Origin: Desertivirga brevis
GTDB lineage: Bacteria > Bacteroidota > Bacteroidia > Sphingobacteriales > Sphingobacteriaceae
Length of the DNA stretch: 64,000 bases
Reading direction: 5' to 3'
Assembly (NCBI RefSeq): GCF_017355835.1
Contig: NZ_JAFEWF010000008.1
Coordinates: forward strand, 62,001 to 126,000
Under the pieces are notes generated by a model that saw only the letters and a list, made by a program, of their open reading frames with translations, did no database searches and was not told the origin of the DNA. Below are positions 18,599-26,682 of this stretch, one piece after another; within the stretch, counting starts at the first letter, position 1; the number at the start of each line of letters is the position of its first letter. Both the position numbers and the translations under genes were made by a program.

Positions 18599-21010
18599 AT
18601 GAATAGATGCATTCTCTTTCTGATTTTAATCCTGCAGCTTAAGCTTGGCTACGCACAGGAGTATGGCAAGTCTTTGTTCAATGAGGATTGGAAATTTCAT
18701 AAGGGCGAGTTCAGCAATGCTCAAAATGAAAGCATCAACGACAGTGGTTGGCGAGCGGTTAATCTTCCACACGACTTCAGTATTGAAGGCCCGTTCAGCA
18801 AAGAGTGGGCGAGTGGCACTGGTTATCTTCCGGGAGGAATAGGATGGTATCGTAAGTCATTTAACCTCGAAAAGCCTGATCCTGCTATCAAGACTTTCAT
18901 CTATTTTGACGGTGTTTACAAAAACAGCGAGGTTTGGATCAATGGCCATTATTTAGGAAAAAGGCCAAATGGTTATATCTCCTTTCAATACGAACTTAGT
19001 GCTTATTTAAAAAAGGGAAAAAACACTATTGCGGTTAAGGTTGACCATTCAAAGTTCGCAGATTCTCGATGGTATCCTGGTTCCGGCATTTACCGTAATG
19101 TGTATCTTATTAAGAAAAATCTGGTTTATATTCCTACCTGGGGCGTTAGTTTCTGCACGCCTCAGGTTTCTGAGAAAAATGCTATTGCTCAGATTGGTGT
19201 TTCGCTTGCAAACAGTTCCGCGTCAAATGCATCCCTCAGGGTTGAAGCGAACCTTATTTCTGGTAACAAAACTTTAGCAAGTACCAGCAAATCTGTTTCT
19301 ATTTCAGCATCATCAAACCAAGATTTGAAGTTTTCCCTGCCCGTGAATCATCCTAAATTATGGACGCCGGAAAATCATGATCTCTACACCTTAAACGTCA
19401 GAGTTCTAAAAGATGGAAAGCTAATAGACGAATATAAAAAGCAGGTGGGCTTCAGAAATATTCGCTTTGATGCCAATGATGGATTTTTCCTTAATGGTAA
19501 GAACATGAAGCTAAAAGGCGTCTGCGTACACCATGATGCCGGAGCTTTAGGGGCGGCTGTTCCGGAAGAAGTTTGGTTGAGGAGGTTGATGAAGTTGAAG
19601 GAGGTGGGATGCAACGCCATAAGAATGAGTCACTATCCTCATCAGGATTATATGTACGATCTATGTGATCAGCTTGGATTCCTGGTGATGGACGAAGCTT
19701 TTGATGAGTGGGAAGAGGGAAAGAACAAATGGATTGAAGGCTGGAATGTAGGCAAACCTGGCCGGGACGGATATCACGAAAATTTCAAAGAATGGGCTGA
19801 ACGGGATTTGAGAGACATGGTATTGAGAACCCGCAACCATCCTTCTATTATTATGTGGAGCATAGGAAATGAAATCGACTACCCTAACGACCCTTATACT
19901 CACGAAGTCTTGAGCACTGGTCGTAATCCTCAGATCTATGGTAAGGGATATCAGCCAGGTAATCCTCCTGCGAGTCGACTAGCAGAAATATCGAAGCGAC
20001 TGGTAGAGATCGTAAAACAGGTTGATACCACACGTCCCGTTACAGCGGCATTGGCCGGTGTGGTGATGTCGAATACCACCAGTTATCCTCAAAACCTGGA
20101 TATTGTTGGTTACAATTATCAGGAATACCGCTACGAAGAGGATCACAAGACCTATCCTGGCAGAATTATATATGGAAGTGAGAACGGAAAAAATGCGGAG
20201 GCCTGGAGAGCTGTAGATACAAGTAAGAATGTTTTCGGACAATTTCTTTGGACTGGCTTTGACTTCATGGGAGAAGCACGCATTTGGCCAGTACGGAGCA
20301 GTGGTGCAGGACTGCTTGATCTTGCAGGTTTTCCTAAGACTGATTTTTATGCACGTCAGGCATTATGGCTTGATAAACCTATGGCCTTTTTAACAGTATC
20401 TAAAATTACAGAAGGATCAGAAGAACGATCCTGGAGAAATAATAAGCCATCCTGGAACTGGGAAAAAGGAGATAAAATCCGTGTTAATTGTATCACCAAC
20501 GCCAACAAAGCGGAGCTTTTTCTCAATGGAAAGTCGCTTGGTGTGAAGACAAAGTCTGACAATATAAGAGGGCTGTTTTGGGAGCTTAGCTATGAGCCGG
20601 GGGAGTTGATGGTTAAAAGCCTTGAGAAAACAGGAAAAGCAGCTGCTTCTTTTTCGCTGAAGACATCTTCAGAACCTTCACATATCGGAGTAACAGTAGA
20701 TAAAAGGCAACTAATCGCTAGTAAAAAGGGGGTAGCCCATGTTGAAATACAAATACAGGATAAGGAAGGAAATGCGATATTCGAAGCTGATAATGAGGTA
20801 GATGTGCAGGTAGAGGGGCCTGCTGTATTACTAGGCTTAGAAAGCGGAGATCTTGCCAGTCACGAAGATTATAAATCAAATAAACGAAAAGTATACAACG
20901 GAAAGCTGCTGGCCTATGTTCAATCAACCGGAAGGCCTGGCGATATAAAGATTAAAATTAGTTCGGTGGCCCTGAAATCAGTATTCCTAACATTAAAATC
21001 AGGTCGATAA
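18599..21010 (+). CDS. GH2 family beta-galactosidase, secreted
   Basis: The 803-residue protein has a signal peptide (LGYAQ). It shows the GH2 order of sugar-binding sandwich domain (about 25-190), immunoglobulin-like domain (about 195-300), TIM barrel (about 300-590) and C-terminal DUF4982/Ig-like domains (about 620-803). Catalytic residues are acid/base Glu425 in SIGNEID and nucleophile Glu528 in YGSENGK. Other GH2 marks are RMSHYPHQDYMYDLCDQLGF and MDEAFDEW. It probably removes terminal beta-galactose from imported oligosaccharides in the periplasm. It lies 20 bases after GH30 and 23 before GH35 in one operon. Confidence 0.93.
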   Translation: MNRCILFLILILQLKLGYAQEYGKSLFNEDWKFHKGEFSNAQNESINDSGWRAVNLPHDFSIEGPFSKEWASGTGYLPGGIGWYRKSFNLEKPDPAIKTFIYFDGVYKNSEVWINGHYLGKRPNGYISFQYELSAYLKKGKNTIAVKVDHSKFADSRWYPGSGIYRNVYLIKKNLVYIPTWGVSFCTPQVSEKNAIAQIGVSLANSSASNASLRVEANLISGNKTLASTSKSVSISASSNQDLKFSLPVNHPKLWTPENHDLYTLNVRVLKDGKLIDEYKKQVGFRNIRFDANDGFFLNGKNMKLKGVCVHHDAGALGAAVPEEVWLRRLMKLKEVGCNAIRMSHYPHQDYMYDLCDQLGFLVMDEAFDEWEEGKNKWIEGWNVGKPGRDGYHENFKEWAERDLRDMVLRTRNHPSIIMWSIGNEIDYPNDPYTHEVLSTGRNPQIYGKGYQPGNPPASRLAEISKRLVEIVKQVDTTRPVTAALAGVVMSNTTSYPQNLDIVGYNYQEYRYEEDHKTYPGRIIYGSENGKNAEAWRAVDTSKNVFGQFLWTGFDFMGEARIWPVRSSGAGLLDLAGFPKTDFYARQALWLDKPMAFLTVSKITEGSEERSWRNNKPSWNWEKGDKIRVNCITNANKAELFLNGKSLGVKTKSDNIRGLFWELSYEPGELMVKSLEKTGKAAASFSLKTSSEPSHIGVTVDKRQLIASKKGVAHVEIQIQDKEGNAIFEADNEVDVQVEGPAVLLGLESGDLASHEDYKSNKRKVYNGKLLAYVQSTGRPGDIKIKISSVALKSVFLTLKSGR

Positions 21011-21033
21011 AAAATCAAGATAAACACATAATT

Positions 21034-22899
21034 ATGAATAAAATTGCTCGCAAACTTGCACTTCTTGGTTTGCTGTGGTCGGCAGGACAAGGTCTGCAGG
21101 CTCAAACTTCATCACACACTTTTGCATTAGCAGATTCTGTTTTCCTTTTAGATGGAAAACCTTTTCAAATGATCTCGGGGGAGATCCATTATCCGCGTGT
21201 TCCAAGGGAAGCCTGGCGAGCTCGAATGAAAATGGCCAAGGCGATGGGGTTGAATTCTATTGGTACCTACGTTTTCTGGAACGTCCACGAGCCGGAAAAG
21301 GGGAAGTACAATTTTTCAGGGAATAATGATATTGCCGAGTTTGTAAGGATTGCAAAAGAAGAAGGTTTATGGGTAGTGCTCAGACCTAGTCCCTACGTTT
21401 GTGCAGAGTGGGAGTTTGGAGGCTATCCGTACTGGCTGCAGAACATTAAAGGATTGGAGGTGCGTGGTAAAGAACCTCAATATCTTCAGGCATACCGCAA
21501 CTATATAAAAGAAGTTGGAAAGCAGCTGGCTCCCTTACAAGTGAACCATGGTGGGAATATCCTTATGGTGCAGATTGAGAACGAATATGGTTCTTATGGT
21601 GCGGATAAGGAATACCTGGATATCAACCGCAAGATGTTTATTGAAGCTGGTTTTGATGGAATTCTTTACACGTGTGACCCTCAGGCTGCAATCAAAGACG
21701 GGCATCTACCAGGCTTGCTTCCTGCAATTAATGGAGTGGATGATCCTAAGAAAGTAAAGTCCCTTATTAATGAGAATCATGGAGGTAAAGGACCTTATTA
21801 TATTGCTGAATGGTATCCTGCCTGGTTTGACTGGTGGGGAACCAAGCATCATACTGTGCCTGCAGAACAATATGCAGGTAAACTAGATACTGCACTCAGA
21901 GCTGGTATATCAATAAATATGTATATGTTCCACGGAGGAACTACCCGTGATTTCATGAATGGTGCTAATTTTAATGATAAGAATCCTTACGAGCCGCAGA
22001 TCAGCAGCTACGATTATGATGCACCCTTAGATGAAGCAGGAAATGCAACACATAAATTCATGAAGTTCAGGGAGGCTATTCAACGTAATCTTCCTCCGGG
22101 AACCGTATTGCCTGCTGTTCCTGCGGCTAAGCCTGTTACCTCTACTTCGGCGGTTACTTTCACAGGAAGCACAAGTATCTTCGACCTTCTGTCTAATCCT
22201 GTATCAAACACAAAGCCTTTAACTTTTGAGGATCTAAACCAGGCCTACGGTTATGTAATGTATCGTACAACTGTAAATGGTGGTACAAGGCAAACGCTGA
22301 AGATTAAAGATCTCAGAGATTATGGAGTTGTCTTTGTGAATGGGACAAGAGTAGGGGAACTGGACCGTCGTTTGTATCAGGACAGTATTCAGCTTGAACT
22401 TCCAAAAGGGAAGGTTCGTTTAGATATCCTGGTAGAAAACATGGGACGTATCAACTTTGGTCCTTATTTGTTAAAAAACAAAAAGGGTATTACAGAACAA
22501 GCCTTACTTGGAGGAAAAGAGCTAAAAGGTTGGCAAATGTACAGATTGCCGTTTGATAACATCCAATCTGTACCTGCTAAAACTTCTGCAAGCATTCAAC
22601 CTGGCGTTCCTCAGTTGAAAAGAGGCTATTTTACAGTATCAAAGGCAGCTGATACCTATCTTGATTTTTCTAACTGGGGAAAGGGAGTGGTATGGGTGAA
22701 TGGTCATAACCTTGGTAAGTACTGGGAGATCGGTCCTCAACAGACCGTTTATGTACCGGTAGAATGGCTAAAATCAGGAAGGAATGAAATAGTTGTTCTT
22801 GAACTGAATAAGCCGGCACAAACTAAACTTCAGGGTATAGCAAAGCCGATACTCGATGTTTTGCAACCAGCATCGCAAGCCATTTCAAGTAAAAAATAA
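21034..22899 (+). CDS. GH35 family beta-galactosidase, secreted
   Basis: The 621-residue protein has a signal peptide (GQGLQAQ) and begins its barrel with the GH35 sequence SGEIHYPRVPREAWRARMKMAKAMGLN. Acid/base Glu184 lies in QIENEYGSYG and nucleophile Glu259 in IAEWYPAWFDWWG. The family segment MYMFHGGTTRDFMNGANF follows. C-terminal jelly-roll domains (about 380-600) include WGKGVVWVNGHNLGKYW. GH35 enzymes are retaining exo-beta-galactosidases, often for beta-1,3 or beta-1,4 links. It is the last gene of the PUL and is closed by a terminator. Confidence 0.95.
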   Translation: MNKIARKLALLGLLWSAGQGLQAQTSSHTFALADSVFLLDGKPFQMISGEIHYPRVPREAWRARMKMAKAMGLNSIGTYVFWNVHEPEKGKYNFSGNNDIAEFVRIAKEEGLWVVLRPSPYVCAEWEFGGYPYWLQNIKGLEVRGKEPQYLQAYRNYIKEVGKQLAPLQVNHGGNILMVQIENEYGSYGADKEYLDINRKMFIEAGFDGILYTCDPQAAIKDGHLPGLLPAINGVDDPKKVKSLINENHGGKGPYYIAEWYPAWFDWWGTKHHTVPAEQYAGKLDTALRAGISINMYMFHGGTTRDFMNGANFNDKNPYEPQISSYDYDAPLDEAGNATHKFMKFREAIQRNLPPGTVLPAVPAAKPVTSTSAVTFTGSTSIFDLLSNPVSNTKPLTFEDLNQAYGYVMYRTTVNGGTRQTLKIKDLRDYGVVFVNGTRVGELDRRLYQDSIQLELPKGKVRLDILVENMGRINFGPYLLKNKKGITEQALLGGKELKGWQMYRLPFDNIQSVPAKTSASIQPGVPQLKRGYFTVSKAADTYLDFSNWGKGVVWVNGHNLGKYWEIGPQQTVYVPVEWLKSGRNEIVVLELNKPAQTKLQGIAKPILDVLQPASQAISSKK

Positions 22900-22924
22900 T
22901 CAGAGCTGAACCTTTTTGCTTAAG

Positions 22925-22951
22925 AAGCCTCCTATTATGGAGGCTTTTTTT
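22925..22951 (+). terminator. Intrinsic terminator of the PUL
   Basis: AAGCCTCC (22925-22932) pairs perfectly with GGAGGCTT (22939-22946) around a six-base loop and runs into seven T. It closes the susC-to-GH35 operon. Confidence 0.9.
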
Positions 22952-23018
22952 GCTTCAGTGAATGAATAATCTGGCTGGAAAAGCTGCAGAAGATTACATT
23001 TGTCTATACAATCCCATT

Positions 23019-23780
23019 ATGGAAAATGTAACCCTTAATGCAAATATTCCAATCACCCTTACTGTTATTGGTTCTGGCGACGCTTTTGGAAGCGGAGGAA
23101 GGTTAACTACTTGTTTTCATGTAAAAACTGACTCCCATCAGTTCCTGATCGACTGCGGTGTTACATCCTTAACTGGTTTGAAGCAAAATGGCATTAAACA
23201 GGAGGATATCGACACTATCCTTATTACACACTTCCATGGCGATCATTACGGAGGCTTGCCATTTTTTTTATTGGAGGCCGCGGTTTACAGTAGAACCAAG
23301 CCAATAACGATCATTAGTCCTCCCGGAGCAAGGAAACGTATTGAAGATCTATTGGAACTTTTGTATCCCTCTACAAAAGTTTTGGAAAGGTTAATAGTTG
23401 ATTTTAAGGAATATAAGCCTTATGAGTCGGTACATACAGATATTCTCACTGTCCAGGCTTTTCCGGTTATTCACACCCCTGCAGCTTTACCCCATGGTCT
23501 GCGTATTACTGTTGGTAACAAAATAATCAGCTACTCTGGAGATACAGAATGGACGCCAAATCTTATCCAACTTTCCCACGATGCTGATCTTTTTATCTGC
23601 GAGTGCAATTTTTACAAGTTAAAGATAAAAGGGCACCTGGATTATGAAACATTAAAGCAGAATCTGAGCTCATTAAGTTTTAAGAAAATCTTGCTTACAC
23701 ATCTTGATACGGAAGTGCTAAATAATATTAGTGATGTAGACCTGGATTGTGCTGCCGATGGAATGGTTGTAGATCTTTAA
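23019..23780 (+). CDS. MBL-fold metallo-hydrolase (RNase Z-like)
   Basis: This cytoplasmic metallo-beta-lactamase-fold protein has THFHGDHYGGLPF as its zinc motif, an upstream SGDAFGSGGR and a downstream SYSGDTEW and THLDTEVL, as in small RNase Z/ArsK-like phosphodiesterases. The substrate is unknown. The open frame reaches back to ATG 22962 (272 residues). However, a perfect -7 box TACATTTG (22995-23002) lies inside that extension and would start the transcript about 11 bases before ATG 23019, so the shorter form of 253 residues, beginning MENVTLNANIP, was chosen. Most homologues also begin close to this TVIGSGDAF strand. It probably heads a two-gene unit with the broken SRPBCC gene. Confidence 0.8.
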   Translation: MENVTLNANIPITLTVIGSGDAFGSGGRLTTCFHVKTDSHQFLIDCGVTSLTGLKQNGIKQEDIDTILITHFHGDHYGGLPFFLLEAAVYSRTKPITIISPPGARKRIEDLLELLYPSTKVLERLIVDFKEYKPYESVHTDILTVQAFPVIHTPAALPHGLRITVGNKIISYSGDTEWTPNLIQLSHDADLFICECNFYKLKIKGHLDYETLKQNLSSLSFKKILLTHLDTEVLNNISDVDLDCAADGMVVDL

Positions 23781-23789
23781 TTTGAAATT

Positions 23790-24250
23790 ATGAGAAAACT
23801 AAAGCAGGAGCAATTTTTACCTATTACGTTAGACGAGGCATGGGACTTTTTTGCTACTCCCCGTAATCTGAATGAAGTCACTCCGGCCGATCTTACATTT
23901 CAAATCACCTCTGACCTTCCAGACAAAATGTACGAAGGCTTGATCATCACCTATAAAATTAAGCCTATGATGAATATTCCCCTTGACTGGTGCACGGAGA
24001 TCACGCACATAAAGGAAAAGGAGTTTTTTGTTGACGAACAACGGAAGGGTCCCTATAATATCTGGCATCATGAACATCACTTTAAAGAACAGGAGGGCGG
24101 AGTGTTGATGACAGATATCCTTCACTATGACATAGGGAAGTGGATAATCGGTTGGCTTGCAGGCGAGTTATTCGTACATAGAAGGTAAAGCAGATTTTCA
24201 GTTACCGGTATAAAGCATTACAAACGTATTTTGATAAGAAAATACTCTAA
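23790..24250 (+). pseudogene. SRPBCC (START-like) family protein, broken by a late frameshift
   Basis: The first frame encodes 132 residues (MRKLKQEQFLPITLDEAWDFFATPRN... to ELFVHRR) and stops at 24186-24188. This is a small ligand-binding SRPBCC protein of about 155 residues in relatives. The missing end is present one frame over from 24185: VKQIFSYRYKALQTYFDKKIL, stopping at 24248-24250. It carries the usual FxYRYKA ending of the family, so one base has been lost after the CAT codon 24177-24179. The truncated protein would lack most of the long C-terminal helix. Function of the family in this context is unknown. A sequencing error cannot be excluded. Confidence 0.8.
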
Positions 24251-24275
24251 CTGTTTAGCTAAGCTCTCGTGCCCC

Positions 24276-25076
24276 TTACCTTGACTGTTGTTTTCTGATA
24301 AACTCGGCAACTTCTACCATCGGGGCAATCCAAATGTTCTTCTCGTTCCGCTTAAGGTAGTTGATAAGCTTTTTATGTTCCTCGAAATCGACATTCAAAT
24401 TATGTTCACCTCCAATTCCATGAAATAGAAAAACAATAAGCGAACCTGTATTTTCAGCTTCTTTTACTTGTTGGATCATTTTTTCTCCGGTAGTATTAGC
24501 CTCAAAGAACGCATCAATATTGCTAAGGTCTACTTCTTTTATCTGTGTGTATCTTGAAGTAACACCTCGCGCCCCTGAAAAATCATTTTTGAGGGATGAA
24601 TAATAGAGGGAGTCTCCAATCTTAAGATCACCGCAGGGATAAGCATACGTTCTTCTGTCTTTACCATCTATAGCTTTTAATAGAGTATTGGCAATTCTAA
24701 TTTCTTTCACTGCCCTTTCAACACTGTATTTGCTTAAGTCGCCTTCATCAGTTACAAAGCTGCGTCCTGGGAGATTTCCGTCGCACGGATGGTTTAGACT
24801 ATGATTCCCTAATTCATGACCTGTTTTCGCTGCTTTTCTCCATTCGTCCATCCTATTTGAAACCACATTTGAAGCGGCAATCAAATAAAAAGTTCCTTTT
24901 AAATTCAGGGAGTCCAGTGCTGGAATTACTTTATCCAAATGAACGTTCAGTGCGTCATCGTACGTTAATACAACTGCCGATTTCTTACCATTCCAATTTC
25001 TGGTAGCATTTTGAGCGGAGCTGGTTCTATTGAGTAAAAGTAACAGAGCAATTACCGGGAGAAATCTGATAGTCAT
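24276..25076 (-). CDS. Polysaccharide deacetylase (NodB/CE4-like), secreted
   Basis: This 266-residue protein has a signal peptide (LLLLNRTSSAQN) and a NodB homology domain. AVVLTYDDALNVH carries the catalytic/metal aspartates, and GHELGNHSLNHPC the two metal histidines. AYPCGD and FLFHGIGGEHN match the later CE4 motifs in weaker form. It may remove acetyl groups from a cell-wall or dietary glycan. It converges on the broken SRPBCC gene and is divergent from the response-regulator gene at 25221, with a 144-base gap that shows no clear promoter box. Confidence 0.88.
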   Translation of the reverse strand: MTIRFLPVIALLLLLNRTSSAQNATRNWNGKKSAVVLTYDDALNVHLDKVIPALDSLNLKGTFYLIAASNVVSNRMDEWRKAAKTGHELGNHSLNHPCDGNLPGRSFVTDEGDLSKYSVERAVKEIRIANTLLKAIDGKDRRTYAYPCGDLKIGDSLYYSSLKNDFSGARGVTSRYTQIKEVDLSNIDAFFEANTTGEKMIQQVKEAENTGSLIVFLFHGIGGEHNLNVDFEEHKKLINYLKRNEKNIWIAPMVEVAEFIRKQQSR

Positions 25077-25220
25077 AAGCGTAATTCGTAAAAAAAATCA
25101 GGTCTATAATGTGGCTTGAAGATAGTAAGATATATGATGATCTGAAAATTTTGGCTTTGAGAAGAAATCCGTTGACAGACGTTGTATTAGACCAAATTCT
25201 TTCTAACCTTAGCATCAATT

Positions 25221-26552
25221 ATGCAATCCATTCTGATTATAGACGATGAGCAAAAGTTAAGGGAACTTTTGGCAAGGATTTTAAAACTTGAAGGTTACAG
25301 GATACTTGAAGCCGACTGCCTAAAAGCAGCGGAAGCGATTTTATTGCGGGAGGATGTTCAGATCGTGCTTAGCGATGTCCGTTTACCGGATGGCAACGGT
25401 GTCGACTTTTCAAAGGTGGTAAAGGAAAAGTACCCTTTTATTGAGATTATTGTACTTACTGCTTTTGGGACTATCTCAGATGGCGTAAAGGCAATTCAAT
25501 ATGGAGCTTTCGACTATATTGTGAAGGGTGATGATAATGAGCGCATCATTCCATTGATCAGTAAGGCTTTTGAGAAGATCAAATTGCAGGACCGTATTAG
25601 GGAACTAGAAAGTAAGGTTTCAAGGAAATACAGCTTTGATAAGATAACGGGGCAGTCAGCAACGATAAAACAGGCAATTGCTCTGGCTCAAAGGGTAGCC
25701 CAAACCGATGCGACCGTACTGCTTAATGGAGAGACAGGTACAGGAAAGGAGGTTTTTGCTCAATCTATCCATCAGGCCAGTAAGCGTAATAACAAATCTT
25801 TTGTAGCTATTAACTGCAGTGCTTTTTCGCGAGAGATATTGGAAAGTGAATTATTCGGCCATACCGCAGGAGCCTTTACGGGTGCCGTAAAGAATAAAAA
25901 AGGATTACTAGAAGAAGCTGATGGAGGTACTTTATTCCTCGATGAAATAGGAGAAATGAGTGCCGACCTGCAAGCCAAATTGCTGCGGGTTTTGGAGAGT
26001 GGTGAGTACCTAAGAGTGGGAGAAACGAAGGTTTCTAAGGTAAATTTACGGCTAATAGCCGCCACTAATCGTGATCTTCCGGAAGAGATCAAATCTGGTA
26101 ATTTCCGAGAAGACCTTTATTACAGGATATCGGTATTTCGAATTGTGCTACCCGCCTTGCGGGAAAGAAACGAAGATATCCCACTTATTGCCGAGTCGTA
26201 TTTAGATGAATTCAACATCAAGTCTAATCAGAAAGTTAAGGCTTTAAGTGAGGGTTTGAAAGACAAATTGAAGCAACTTCCCTGGAAAGGAAATGTAAGA
26301 GAACTAAAGAATGTGATGGAGCGAATGATCATTCTGGCAGAGGGAGAATTATTAACAGAGGCAGATCTTCCATTTGAATACCAACTGGAAACAGGGCAAA
26401 ATTTATCTTCTTTGAGCTTAAATGGTATAGAAAAAGCCCATATTCAAAAAGTACTTCAATTGGTAAAGGGAAATAAAGCCGAAGCGGCTAAGATCTTGAA
26501 TATTGGCCTTACTACTTTGTACCGCAAGATTGAGGAGTATCAGCTCGCTTAA
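25221..26552 (+). CDS. Sigma54-dependent NtrC-type response regulator
   Basis: The 443-residue protein has a receiver (IIDDE, phospho-acceptor Asp52 in VLSDVRLPDG), an AAA+ domain with Walker A GETGTGKE, and an intact GAFTGA loop (residues 217-222), which is the sigma54 contact. Walker B is GTLFLDEIGEM and the C-terminal Fis-type HTH ends KAEAAKILNIGLTTLYRKIEEY. It should activate sigma54 promoters after phosphorylation by the kinase encoded 130 bases downstream. In related Bacteroidota a regulator/kinase pair like this often sits beside K+ uptake genes, and a decayed kup fragment lies downstream here. Confidence 0.95.
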   Translation: MQSILIIDDEQKLRELLARILKLEGYRILEADCLKAAEAILLREDVQIVLSDVRLPDGNGVDFSKVVKEKYPFIEIIVLTAFGTISDGVKAIQYGAFDYIVKGDDNERIIPLISKAFEKIKLQDRIRELESKVSRKYSFDKITGQSATIKQAIALAQRVAQTDATVLLNGETGTGKEVFAQSIHQASKRNNKSFVAINCSAFSREILESELFGHTAGAFTGAVKNKKGLLEEADGGTLFLDEIGEMSADLQAKLLRVLESGEYLRVGETKVSKVNLRLIAATNRDLPEEIKSGNFREDLYYRISVFRIVLPALRERNEDIPLIAESYLDEFNIKSNQKVKALSEGLKDKLKQLPWKGNVRELKNVMERMIILAEGELLTEADLPFEYQLETGQNLSSLSLNGIEKAHIQKVLQLVKGNKAEAAKILNIGLTTLYRKIEEYQLA

Positions 26553-26651
26553 TTTTCAAAATGAAATTCCTTTTTTCATTTCGGAAAAATCTTAACCCGA
26601 AATAACAGGTCAAAGGCGTTTATACGTGCATAAAAAGGGGTTTCCCATTTC

Positions 26652-26666
26652 TGGCACGTCAATAGT
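26652..26666 (+). promoter_or_regulatory. Candidate sigma54 promoter before the kinase gene
   Basis: TGGCACG (26652-26658) matches the -24 half of the sigma54 consensus exactly; after four bases TAGT (26663-26666) matches the TTGC -12 half in only two of four positions. It lies 17 bases before the kinase start codon, directly downstream of a sigma54 activator gene, so autoregulation is plausible. The weak -12 element keeps confidence low. Confidence 0.35.
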
Positions 26667-26682
26667 ATAACCATTAACACAA

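Noticed and set aside
22962..23018. N-terminal extension of the MBL-fold protein
   Set aside because: An exact -7 box lies in it and the conserved fold begins after ATG 23019. The extension is not excluded.
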